A DNA stretch of 41,623 nt, taken from Kofleriaceae bacterium (lineage in GTDB: Bacteria > Myxococcota_A > Polyangia > Haliangiales > Haliangiaceae). A model generated the notes under the pieces. That model did no database searches and was not told where the DNA came from. It was given only the letters and a program-made list of their open reading frames with translations. Positions 1-6,935 of the stretch are shown in pieces. Location: assembly GCA_025357755.1 (NCBI GenBank), contig JANXOP010000171.1:1-41623 (forward strand), read 5' to 3'. Numbering within the stretch: the first letter of the stretch is position 1; each line of letters starts with the position of its first letter. The position numbers and the translations under genes were made by a program.

Positions 1-115
1 CCTCGACGCGCTCGGCATCATCCATCCGCTTCTCGCCGCGGTGCTGATGCCGGCGAGCTCGCTCACCGTCCTCGCGAGCTCGCTGCGCTCGCGCGCCTTC
101 CGGAGTCCATCATGA
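1..115 (+). CDS. ccoI: C-terminal end of heavy-metal P-type ATPase (CcoI/FixI-like), partial
   Basis: Only the last 37 codons are in the window (reading frame from base 2, stop TGA at 113-115). The tail reads as a final transmembrane helix followed by [18 protein letters not shown], which matches the usual end of CcoI/FixI copper P-type ATPases: an MP(L/A)SSLTV motif and then a short basic tail. The family pumps copper for assembly of the cbb3 cytochrome oxidase. The assignment is strengthened by the next gene, ccoS, whose ATG overlaps this stop by four bases (ATGA), the usual ccoIS arrangement. Catalytic regions lie outside the window, so the exact metal specificity cannot be judged. Confidence 0.75.
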   Translation, partial: LDALGIIHPLLAAVLMPASSLTVLASSLRSRAFRSPS

Positions 116-252
116 CCGCGCTCTACATCGTGTTGCCGCTCGCCTTGCTGGTCGCCGGGGGAGCGGTCGGCGCCTTCATCTGGACGGTTCGCTCGGGCCA
201 GCTCGACGACATCGAGACTCCACCCCGCCGGATCCTGTTCGACGACGACTGA
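112..252 (+). CDS. ccoS: cbb3-type cytochrome oxidase assembly protein CcoS
   Basis: This small gene encodes 46 residues. It has one N-terminal membrane helix ([20 protein letters not shown]) followed by the family signature [16 protein letters not shown] and the C-terminal RILFDDD, which is almost diagnostic for CcoS. CcoS is required for loading redox cofactors into cbb3-type oxidase, the high-affinity terminal oxidase used at low oxygen. The start ATG lies inside the stop region of the upstream P-type ATPase gene, so the two are translationally coupled. The length is at the short end of the family (about 45-70 residues). Confidence 0.92.
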   Translation: MTALYIVLPLALLVAGGAVGAFIWTVRSGQLDDIETPPRRILFDDD

Positions 253-362
253 GCTCGCCGCGCAGGGTTTGCAGTCGTGACCCGTGCGCCGCGCACGATA
301 TGCGCGCTCGATCCCTTCAAACCAGCAGCCACGACGGCGCGCCCCTTGCTGTAGTGGTGCTC

Positions 363-1001
363 GTGTCTCGAATCCACATCTTGCTCGTCCTCGGTGCCTG
401 TGGTGGGTCGGCTCGGCCTGCACGCGAACCGGCCACGTCGCGCGGACTTCGCGCCGATCAACACCTGGCGATGGCCACGAGCGAGGACCAACGAGCCCAC
501 GAGCTCCGCACGTGGCCCGAGACTCGAGGTGGCGCAGGCGATCTGAGCGGCACGGCCCTCGTCGGCTGGGGCGGCCGCTGGGATACCGGGGAAGATCATC
601 TCCGCAATGCGAGCTACCACCGCAGTGCCGCCGCTCAACTCGACGCGGACTACCAGGAGGCCTGCGGCACACGGCCGCTCGCGGACGTCCAGGTCTCGCC
701 CCTCGTGCGCTACGGCGTCGGAGGCGAAACCACACCGGCTGGCACCGTGATTCTCCTCGCACCCGCGGCCGGTCCGCCCGCGCGACTGCTCGAGGAGCTC
801 CGCTGTCATCGAGCGTGGATGATGCTCGAACGCACCGACATGGAGCAGTGCCCGCTCGATCTTCCGGGACTCCGGGTGACCGCGCACGGCGACGACACGG
901 GCATCGAGCTGACCCTGACCGTCGAGGATCCGAAACTGGTTCCGGTGCTCCGCGAGCGCGCGGCCCACGACCTGGAGGCAGCGAGCCATGGCCACCACTA
1001 G
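363..1001 (+). CDS. Putative lipoprotein, unknown function
   Basis: The reading frame is open from an ATG at 300, but a GTG at 363 gives a compact lipoprotein signal (SRIHILLVLGAC) with lipobox LGAC, so I favour 363; GTG at 354 is an alternative. No strong ribosome-binding site decides between them. The mature part of about 200 residues has no membrane segment, contains two Cys near its middle (EACGTRP and LRCHRAW), and ends in a His-rich tail (ASHGHH). The region around VILLAPAAGPPARLLEELRCHRAWMM suggests an alpha/beta domain. I do not recognise the family. The gene overlaps the next one by 14 bases, so they are probably co-transcribed. Confidence 0.6.
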   Translation: MSRIHILLVLGACGGSARPAREPATSRGLRADQHLAMATSEDQRAHELRTWPETRGGAGDLSGTALVGWGGRWDTGEDHLRNASYHRSAAAQLDADYQEACGTRPLADVQVSPLVRYGVGGETTPAGTVILLAPAAGPPARLLEELRCHRAWMMLERTDMEQCPLDLPGLRVTAHGDDTGIELTLTVEDPKLVPVLRERAAHDLEAASHGHH

Positions 1002-1239
1002 CTACGTGCGCCTGACCTGCGCCGAGTTGATCGAGCGCGCTGACCTTGCAGCGCAGCAAGGTGACACGACGACCCTCGTCCGGACCTTGCGGCTGATCGC
1101 GAGCCGGATCGGCGACCCGATCGCGGACAAGCTTCACCGGCTTGCGCGGATCTGTGATGACGAAACGATCGATCCGAAACATGCGTGGAGCGTCCTGCGA
1201 ACCGCGATCGTGGATCGCGTCGAGATCGCGGGGACGTGA
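988..1239 (+). CDS. Small hypothetical protein (83 aa)
   Basis: The gene starts with ATG inside the last codons of the upstream lipoprotein gene and ends 14 bases before the hemG start, so all three probably belong to one transcript. The product is soluble, has no signal peptide and is predicted largely helical (AELIERADLAAQQGDTTTLV, IADKLHRLARICDD). I recognise no domain. The tight spacing on both sides is the main support that it is real. Confidence 0.5.
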   Translation: MATTSYVRLTCAELIERADLAAQQGDTTTLVRTLRLIASRIGDPIADKLHRLARICDDETIDPKHAWSVLRTAIVDRVEIAGT

Positions 1240-1253
1240 TGCGAGGAGCTGCG

Positions 1254-1865
1254 ATGAAGCCCATCTTGATCTTGTTCGCGAGTAGCCACGGTCAGACGCG
1301 ATCGATCGCGATGACCATCGCGCACGAGCTGCGCGTCGCGGGGCTCGACTCCGTCGTGCTGAATGCCGCGGGCGACGCACTCCCGAGCCCCGACGCCTTC
1401 GAGCTCGTCGTCATCGGCTCGCGCATCCACTTCGGGCGCCACGCGGGATCGGTGCTCGACTACATGCACCGGTACCGTGCGAGCCTGCGAGAGATGCCGA
1501 CCGGCTTCTTCTCGGTCAGCATGGCGGCGACCGATGGCGGCACGGATCCGAACGGCTATCTCGAAAAGATGGTCGACGGCCTCGGTTGGCGGCCGACGAT
1601 CCTCGCCGCGATCGGTGGAGGCTTACCGTACCGGCGCTACAACTGGGCGCTTCGTTTCGCGATGAAACAGCTCTCCCGATCGGCCGGCCATCCGACCGAC
1701 ACGTCGCGCAATCACGAGCTCACCGATTGGGATCGCGTCCAGCTCCTCGCGGAGGATCTCGCGAACCTCGCGCGAAAGCGCTTCGTAGCCCGCACCGCGG
1801 TCGCCCCGCGCGACCCGTTTCCCGTGCCGAGAGGGTCCGAGCGGCACACCGGGTACCGGCGCTAA
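1254..1865 (+). CDS. hemG: Flavodoxin-like protoporphyrinogen IX dehydrogenase (HemG type)
   Basis: The protein has 203 residues. It begins MKPILILFASSHGQTRSIA, the FMN-binding loop of long-chain flavodoxins, and continues with VVIGSRIHFGRHAGSVLDY and the distinctive C-terminal block YRRYNWALRFAMK followed by TDTSRNHELTDWDRV, which parallels E. coli HemG. That enzyme oxidises protoporphyrinogen IX to protoporphyrin IX using the respiratory quinone pool, the penultimate heme step. ATG 1254 was chosen over upstream in-frame starts because GAGGAG lies just before it (1243-1248) and the fold begins there. A tail of about 20 residues beyond the usual end (ending HTGYRR) is an extension. Another heme gene, hemN, lies 3.6 kb downstream on the other strand. 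Confidence 0.82.
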   Translation: MKPILILFASSHGQTRSIAMTIAHELRVAGLDSVVLNAAGDALPSPDAFELVVIGSRIHFGRHAGSVLDYMHRYRASLREMPTGFFSVSMAATDGGTDPNGYLEKMVDGLGWRPTILAAIGGGLPYRRYNWALRFAMKQLSRSAGHPTDTSRNHELTDWDRVQLLAEDLANLARKRFVARTAVAPRDPFPVPRGSERHTGYRR

Positions 1866-1876
1866 CGCAGTTAGCG
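1860..1876. terminator. Hairpin between convergent hemG and pduL genes
   Basis: CGCTAAC-GCA-GTTAGCG is a perfect 7-base stem with a 3-base loop. It contains the TAA stop of the plus-strand hemG and the TAA stop of the minus-strand phosphotransacylase, so each stop codon lies in one arm. There is no U-tract, so terminator function is inferred from position between convergent genes. Confidence 0.5.
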
Positions 1877-2665
1877 AGCCAGGTCGGCCGCGCACTCGAT
1901 CCCGGCGAACAGCACGACGGGATGACTCTCGATGCCCGCCGCATTCGCCTCGTCGGTGTCGAGGTGCAGATCGAGAACCGCACCTGGCGTCACGCGAACG
2001 ACCACATCACCGAGCTCGAGCTCGCGGTCGCCGCGGATCGCGATCCGGATGAGGTCGTGATCGTGGACCCCGAAACGGTGCGCATCGTCGGCGCTCATGT
2101 GGATATGACGCTGCGCGATGATCGCGCCGTGCGCCAGCGTCAGCACGCCGCGAGGACCGCGCAACTGCAGGCCCGGGCTGCCCTCGAGATGACCGGATTC
2201 ACGTACGGGTGGCGTCACACCGAGATGGACAGCATCGGTGCGTGCGAGCTCTACCTGGGTCTCCGCGCGAAGTGGGCCGATGATCGCGACCCGATCGAGC
2301 TCGCCCTTGGACCCGATGACATCGACCGTCTCGACGGCGACGTACTGACCGGGCTGCGAGATCTTCCGGCGCTGGGCGAGCTCGTAGCCGGGACCGAACA
2401 ACGCGTCGCACGCGGCGCGGTCGAGGTGGACGTGGCGCACCGAGACCCCGACCGGGACCTGGAGCTCGCCGAGATTCGGGCCGATCCGGGTGGCGATGAT
2501 CGCGTGATCACCGAACTTTGCGTTCAAGCGATCGAAGCCACTCGTGGAGGCATCGGTCTCGATGAGCCCGTGTGCAACGCGCTGATCATCGCGAACCTCG
2601 TAGAGGTCGTACGACAGGGTTTCGCCGACGATATCGACGAGCAAGATTTGCATGGGCTTGGTCAT
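1871..2665 (-). CDS. pduL: PduL-type phosphate acyltransferase with acetate-kinase-like N-terminal stub
   Basis: Residues about 70-264 are a PduL phosphotransacylase, which interconverts acyl-CoA and acyl phosphate. The two metal-binding motifs typical of the family are visible as VSVRHVHL (H78, H80) and QRHIHM (about residue 195), along with GSKGELDRVAIIGPLR and TPPVRESG. The first 66 residues are not PduL. MQILLVDIVGETLSYDLYEV then RVAHGLIE looks like a decayed copy of the acetate kinase N-terminus (VLVINCGSSSLKYQLFDM then VLAKGLVERIG), which would tie it to the partner enzyme of the Pta-Ack pathway. The chosen ATG (2663-2665) has GAGG upstream; an in-frame ATG at 2701 is possible. It follows the membrane protein gene closely. 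Confidence 0.8.
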   Translation of the reverse strand: MTKPMQILLVDIVGETLSYDLYEVRDDQRVAHGLIETDASTSGFDRLNAKFGDHAIIATRIGPNLGELQVPVGVSVRHVHLDRAACDALFGPGYELAQRRKISQPGQYVAVETVDVIGSKGELDRVAIIGPLRAETQVELARTDAVHLGVTPPVRESGHLEGSPGLQLRGPRGVLTLAHGAIIAQRHIHMSADDAHRFGVHDHDLIRIAIRGDRELELGDVVVRVTPGAVLDLHLDTDEANAAGIESHPVVLFAGIECAADLAR

Positions 2666-2704
2666 GAGATCCTCGATGAGCCAACGAGTTGCATCGTTCA
2701 TGCC

Positions 2705-3511
2705 TCAGCGCTGGAGCACGTGGTGCAGCACGAGATCGAGCACGATCGCCGATCCGCCCGCGACGACGACCATCGCGACCGCGGGCAGGATGTCGACCGA
2801 GAGCCCGAGCGCGTAGAGCGCCACGATCATGCCCGCGATCGCCAGCGCCATCATCACGCCGAAACCGAGGAGCATCGGCGCGAGCACCTGCGCCCACGGT
2901 CGCCAGCGGCGGAGCGCGAGGCCGGCGAAGACCATCGCGGGCAAGACGAGCGCCAGATCGAGCACCTGCACGGGGTTCGAGACCAGGCCCGCTTCCGCGA
3001 GGCTGGGGGGTGCTCTTCGCGTGATCAGCGCGGGGACGATCGACGCGAGCCACAGCGTCGCGAAGAAACCCGCGATCGAGAACAACGTCACGATAACGAG
3101 GCGCCGCGGTGCACCGGAGTCGAACCATCGCCCGTGCGCCTCTACCGTCAGCCCGACGACGAGATCGATCAGCGAGAACGTCGCACCACCGAGGATCGCG
3201 CAGTACACGAGGAACAGCGCGTTGAAGTGGACTGCGACGGCATAGATCGCATACGAGTACGCGAGATAGAGCAGCAAGGCCCCGACGACGAGCTGCGCGC
3301 GCCGATCGTTTCCCCGAGCGCGTTGCCCGGCGAGGATCAGGGTCGGGGCGGCGATCAACAGGGTGACCCAATCCTGCCCGAGGCCTTGCGCGGCCCAGCT
3401 CGCGGTCTCGCGCGCATAGATCGCGGGAATCCCGATGCCGCAGACCGCCGCGATCATCGCGAGCAGCGCGATCGGGATCGGAGTCCAGGAGCTGAAGCGT
3501 TGTCGTGCCAT
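2705..3511 (-). CDS. Polytopic membrane protein, unknown function
   Basis: The 268-residue protein has about seven or eight hydrophobic helices, beginning IPIALLAMIAAVCGIGIPAI and ending AVAMVVVAGGSAIVLDLVLHHV, with few long loops. I recognise no transport or enzyme motif. ATG 3509-3511 was chosen because hydrophobic structure starts just after it; the open frame further upstream is Arg-rich shadow of the BON gene. It lies 8 bases downstream of the BON-domain gene and just upstream of the pduL gene, so these three minus-strand genes probably form an operon. Confidence 0.6.
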   Translation of the reverse strand: MARQRFSSWTPIPIALLAMIAAVCGIGIPAIYARETASWAAQGLGQDWVTLLIAAPTLILAGQRARGNDRRAQLVVGALLLYLAYSYAIYAVAVHFNALFLVYCAILGGATFSLIDLVVGLTVEAHGRWFDSGAPRRLVIVTLFSIAGFFATLWLASIVPALITRRAPPSLAEAGLVSNPVQVLDLALVLPAMVFAGLALRRWRPWAQVLAPMLLGFGVMMALAIAGMIVALYALGLSVDILPAVAMVVVAGGSAIVLDLVLHHVLQR

Positions 3512-3519
3512 CTGCGCGC

Positions 3520-4176
3520 TCAGGTGAAGAACAGGTGGTCTTCGACGTACTTGACCCCGGGCGTGCCTCGCGCCGCTCCGATCACGGCGCGCCGTTCGAC
3601 CCAGGATGCGACTCGGCCCTCGAGGATTACGGTGTCGCCGTTCACCGCGACCTTGACGTGCGAGGTCGTGCGAGCCGCGCGACGCGCCAGCGCTTGCTCG
3701 ATCGTCGCGCGCAGATCGATCGGCGCGACGTGCGGTGCTGCGACGACGAGCTCGTTGGTCAGCGAGCGGACACCGGCGGTGCGGCGAACGACATGCTCGG
3801 CCTCGTCGCGCTCGCGCAGCGTACCGACCTGCCCCATGAGCGTGACCGAGCCGCGATCGCAGACCGTCGCGCGAATGTGCTCGATCTCGAGCGCGTGGTC
3901 TCGAATCAGCGCCGAATGGACGAGCTCGGCCACCTCGGGGTCGGTGAGCTGCGTATCCCAGCACTGCTTGATCTCGATGTCATTCGCGAGCGACCGCACG
4001 TCCTCGACGCGGTACGCCGCTTCCTCGATCACGTGCTTGGCGCGCCAGCTGGTGACCGTGCCAGTCAGGGTCACGACCCCGTGATGGGCGGCAACACCGA
4101 TCGCGGTGTCATCGATCTGGACGTCCCAGGCGAGCTCGTGCTCGACATCGTGTTTCAGCTCTGCATCGGTCTTCAT
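3520..4176 (-). CDS. BON-domain protein with three BON modules
   Basis: The 218-residue protein consists of three consecutive BON (OsmY/nodulation) domains at about residues 3-70, 77-146 and 150-218. Each shows the family's alternating pattern of a helix, then VVTLTGTVTSW, SVTLMGQVGTL or TVILEGRVASW, then a helix and a closing strand. BON domains bind phospholipid or act as envelope or stress adaptors. There is no signal peptide, so it may be cytosolic, as in several stress-responsive multi-BON proteins. ATG 4174-4176 starts directly before the first domain; the longer open frame upstream is low-complexity. No clear ribosome-binding site is seen. Confidence 0.82.
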   Translation of the reverse strand: MKTDAELKHDVEHELAWDVQIDDTAIGVAAHHGVVTLTGTVTSWRAKHVIEEAAYRVEDVRSLANDIEIKQCWDTQLTDPEVAELVHSALIRDHALEIEHIRATVCDRGSVTLMGQVGTLRERDEAEHVVRRTAGVRSLTNELVVAAPHVAPIDLRATIEQALARRAARTTSHVKVAVNGDTVILEGRVASWVERRAVIGAARGTPGVKYVEDHLFFT

Positions 4177-4331
4177 GATAGGGGTGAGTGCAGAGGCCGT
4201 TCCAGCTCCGGCCTGTCGGGAACGCACTCGCGCTCGTCGGGGCGGCAAGGTTTGCGAGCCTCGGGATCCTCGGCGCAAGAGGTGCGGGAACGATCGGCGC
4301 TAGATCGTCGACGAGGATGACCGGCCAAACC

Positions 4332-4757
4332 TCAGCGCCGGTGGCGTTCGATCTCGTCGGAGTACAACACCTGCGATGATAGGAACGTACGCTCCTCGGC
4401 GAGCATGTGCGCATCGAGCGCTTCGACGAGCTCCGGGATCCGCGGCGCAACATCGGCGATCGCTCCGGTCAGGAGCGTCCACAGCGCTTCGTGCTCCGCG
4501 AGATGCTCGACGAGCATTCGCTCGATCAACTTTTCGCCCCACCGATTCGAGTGCACGAGCAGGATCCGGATCAGCGCATTTTCGGCGTCGTTGTGCACCG
4601 CGATCGACCGACGCAACTCCTGGAGCTCCGCGGCCAGGTCATCAGCGACCATGCCGTGGTCCAGATACTGCGTGGAGAGTGCGGCACAGCGCGCGAGATA
4701 TGCGCGGATCTCGTGGTGCTGCGCCAGTAAGGTCTTGCGAGCGAGGGCTGGCGTCAT
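4332..4757 (-). CDS. Hemerythrin-like cation-binding protein
   Basis: The 141-residue all-helical protein carries the spaced ligands of a hemerythrin/HHE domain: H14-H15 (AQHHEIRAYL), H55 and E59 (VHNDAEN), two His in VEHLAEHEALW, and H/E in DAHMLAEERTF. This supports a diiron site for binding O2 or NO or for iron handling. The length fits single-domain HHE proteins. The start ATG 4755-4757 precedes the first helix; the open frame beyond it runs into the intergenic region. The gene is divergent from the gene at 4866 with 108 bases between them. Neighbouring cbb3 and heme genes make a low-oxygen or nitrosative-stress role plausible. Confidence 0.78.
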   Translation of the reverse strand: MTPALARKTLLAQHHEIRAYLARCAALSTQYLDHGMVADDLAAELQELRRSIAVHNDAENALIRILLVHSNRWGEKLIERMLVEHLAEHEALWTLLTGAIADVAPRIPELVEALDAHMLAEERTFLSSQVLYSDEIERHRR

Positions 4758-4767
4758 GATGGTTCGT

Positions 4768-4784
4768 GCTCGCAAAATACGAGC
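4768..4784. promoter_or_regulatory. Small inverted repeat in divergent promoter region
   Basis: GCTCG-CAAAATA-CGAGC is a 5-base inverted repeat around an AT-rich centre, lying 11 bases upstream of the hemerythrin-like ATG. The centre (TATTTT on the minus strand) could contain a -10 element, so this is a candidate operator. The symmetry is short and may be chance. Confidence 0.25.
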
Positions 4785-4865
4785 CGAGCCGGTCAGCGCA
4801 CCGCATGGTGAGGCCTCCACCTCCAAGGAACATCACGTGCACGTCCGAGCCGTGGGAGGGAAGTC

Positions 4866-5399
4866 ATGGAGCGCAAAGCCATCACGTGTCCGCGGTCAGG
4901 CCATCTCGAAGTGATCGACTACGAGCCAACTCCGCTCGGTCTGATCGTGCTCGGATGCACCCGATCTTCACCCGGCGAGCTACGATGCACCTGCGAGTGC
5001 GCGAGGCGCATCGATCGCCGCGATCGCTCGACGAGCGTGGAAGACCCGGGAGAACGGGTCCTCGTCGTGTATGCCGGTCCGCGGGACCCCGCGGAGACAA
5101 TCGCGCGGGCCCTGCGCGACGACCAGCTCTGGGTGGAGATCGCGGATGTACGGCTACGCGGTACCCCACCTCCCGAAGACTACGATGCGGTGGTCTTCAT
5201 CGCGCCCGCGACCAGCCCCGGAGGCCAGCGCGCTCTCGACGCCTACATGGCGGCGAATCTGGATGGCTTGAGCGACCGCCCGACGCGGACGTTCAGCGTG
5301 CCCGACACCTGCTCGCAGAGGGTGATCGAGCTCCGGGCGATCGCGTTCGCGCGCCTCCTCGCAGATGACCTCCCCGCAGCGCAACCACCTCCAGCGTAG
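4866..5399 (+). CDS. Cys-rich N-terminus plus flavodoxin-like domain, unknown function
   Basis: The protein has 177 residues. The first about 50 contain ITCPRSGHLEVIDYEP and then LGC and CTCEC, a cluster of five Cys and one His that could bind metal. From residue 63 a flavodoxin-like or Rossmann-like domain follows: RVLVVYAGPRDPAETIARAL, VEIADVR, and YDAVVFIAPATSPGGQ. It lacks the standard FMN phosphate-binding loop, so flavin binding is uncertain. The start is well supported by GGGAGG at 4855-4860. It faces away from the hemerythrin-like gene and converges on hemN. I do not recognise a named family. Confidence 0.6.
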   Translation: MERKAITCPRSGHLEVIDYEPTPLGLIVLGCTRSSPGELRCTCECARRIDRRDRSTSVEDPGERVLVVYAGPRDPAETIARALRDDQLWVEIADVRLRGTPPPEDYDAVVFIAPATSPGGQRALDAYMAANLDGLSDRPTRTFSVPDTCSQRVIELRAIAFARLLADDLPAAQPPPA

Positions 5400-5440
5400 C
5401 CGAGCGGTACGGCGTTCGCCCTTTCACGAAGCAAGTGCGT

Positions 5441-5457
5441 GCGCGATGTGATCGTGC
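5441..5457. terminator. Hairpin between convergent gene at 4866 and hemN
   Basis: GCGCGAT-GTG-ATCGTGC forms a 7-pair stem with one G-U pair and a 3-base loop, in the 72-base gap between two convergent genes. There is no U-tract. Terminator function is inferred from position. Confidence 0.35.
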
Positions 5458-5471
5458 GCAAGGCGTGCGCG

Positions 5472-6833
5472 CTAGATCGTCGCTGAGAAGCGTTGCGCGC
5501 CGAGTGGCTGCAGGTACCGATCGAACGCCATGCAGACGTTGCGTACCAGCAAGCGCCCTTCCGGAGTCGTCTCGATCGAGTGGTGCGCGACGTCGTACGT
5601 CGCTAACTGTTGGATCTCGGGGAGCCGAGCAAGCTCCGCTTCGAAGTAGGTGCACGCGGCGAAGGCGAACTGTTCCTCGAGTGGCCCGAGCTCGACCCGG
5701 CCGTCGCACATGAGCCGCTCGATCAGGGCACGCCGGATCTGATCGTCGAGGTCGAGCACGATCCCGCGTGCGACCGGCAACGCGCCCGCGCGAACCGCGC
5801 TTTCCCAGGCCTCGACCTCGACGTGGTGCTGCCAGAACACGCGTGGCGTGGTCGAGATCGCCGACACGCCGAGCCCGAGGACCGTATCGGCACGGTGCTC
5901 GACGTAGCCTTGAAAGGTCCGAGCCAGGCGTTGCTCGCTCGCCGCGCGCGCCATCGCGGATCCGGGGCGCGCGAAGTGATCGAGCCCGATATGCACGTAG
6001 CCGGCAGCCGTGAGCCGCTCGATCGCGGCCAGCAGCAGCGTCGCGCGCTCCTCGCCATCGGGCATGTGACCTGCTTTCTCGACGAGGCGCTGGTGCGGCA
6101 GCTTGTCGGGCAGATGCGCGTACCCGAACAGCGCGATCCGGTCGGGCTGCAACTCGACGACCGTGTCGAGCGTGGCGGCGAAGCTGGTCGGCGTCTGACA
6201 CGGCAACCCGTAGACGATGTCGAGATTGAGATCGGCGAGGCCATGGCGGCGTGCTTCGGCGATCAACCACGCGGTCTGCGTTCGCGACTGGTGGCGATGG
6301 ATCGCGTCCTGCACCGCGAGGGCGAAGTCTTGAACGCCGATCGACAGCGACGTGAAGCCGAGCGTTGCGAGCTCGGCGAGTTGCGCCGCAGTCGTGGTTC
6401 GCGGATCGAGCTCGATCGAGCGTCGCGCATCCGGGGCGAGGTCAAAGGTCGCCTCGATCATCGTTATCAGGGTGCGTAGCGAGCCAGGTGCCAAGAAGTT
6501 GGGCGAACCACCGCCCAGGGCGAGCTCACGAATCACCGGTCGAGCTCCCAACCGCGCGGCGAGCTGCGTCATCTCGAGCGCGAGCACGTCGACATAGCGG
6601 TCGCCTCGAGACGCATCGCGGGTCGGAATCACGTTGCAGCCGCAGTACCAGCACAAGCTGCGACAGAACGGGATGTGGATATAGAGAGCGACCGCAGCGT
6701 CACCGAGCGTCACGAGCTCGGCGTCGATCGTGGACGGATCGATCGGGCGGAGCTCGGTCGCGGGCGGATAGCTGGTGTAGCGAGGACCGCGGACGGCCTG
6801 ACGAGCAAGGTCTCGTGAGCTGATCACCAGCAC
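5472..6833 (-). CDS. hemN: Oxygen-independent coproporphyrinogen III oxidase (radical SAM)
   Basis: The 453-residue protein matches full-length HemN. It has the N-terminal GPRYTSYPPA block, the radical-SAM cysteines C57, C61 and C64 in FCRSLCWYCGC (with the extra C66 typical of HemN), LALGGGSPNFL for SAM binding, and SIGVQDFALAVQDAIHR. It converts coproporphyrinogen III to protoporphyrinogen IX without oxygen. The start appears to be GTG (6831-6833), with a second GTG at 6825-6827; no good ribosome-binding site separates them. It is single-gene and divergent from the DNA polymerase gene. With hemG in the same region it supports anaerobic or microaerobic heme synthesis. Confidence 0.93.
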   Translation of the reverse strand: MLVISSRDLARQAVRGPRYTSYPPATELRPIDPSTIDAELVTLGDAAVALYIHIPFCRSLCWYCGCNVIPTRDASRGDRYVDVLALEMTQLAARLGARPVIRELALGGGSPNFLAPGSLRTLITMIEATFDLAPDARRSIELDPRTTTAAQLAELATLGFTSLSIGVQDFALAVQDAIHRHQSRTQTAWLIAEARRHGLADLNLDIVYGLPCQTPTSFAATLDTVVELQPDRIALFGYAHLPDKLPHQRLVEKAGHMPDGEERATLLLAAIERLTAAGYVHIGLDHFARPGSAMARAASEQRLARTFQGYVEHRADTVLGLGVSAISTTPRVFWQHHVEVEAWESAVRAGALPVARGIVLDLDDQIRRALIERLMCDGRVELGPLEEQFAFAACTYFEAELARLPEIQQLATYDVAHHSIETTPEGRLLVRNVCMAFDRYLQPLGAQRFSATI

Positions 6834-6876
6834 CCGTAATTCAAGGAGTGTGCCCGACGGTCTACCGCAGGTTTCG

Positions 6877-6907
6877 CGGGAGGTAGCCCCGCAGCGAAGG
6901 CCTCCCG
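6877..6907. promoter_or_regulatory. Inverted repeat in hemN-polB divergent gap
   Basis: CGGGAGG (6877-6883) and CCTCCCG (6901-6907) are perfect 7-base inverted arms separated by 17 bases, in the 102-base gap between divergent hemN and the DNA polymerase gene. It could be an operator or a leader hairpin for the polymerase transcript. I find no convincing FNR-type TTGAT-N4-ATCAA site here. Confidence 0.3.
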
Positions 6908-6935
6908 TGCTGCTTCTCCGCTAGCCTGGTCGCGC

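Noticed and set aside
1586-4084. 832-codon plus-strand frame over the pduL, membrane-protein and BON genes
   Set aside because: It is antisense to three genes with clear motifs or membrane segments, and its own translation is Arg/Asp/His-rich without structure.
6834-6935. FNR box upstream of hemN
   Set aside because: A TTGAAT-like half-site is present on the minus strand but there is no partner half-site at the required spacing.
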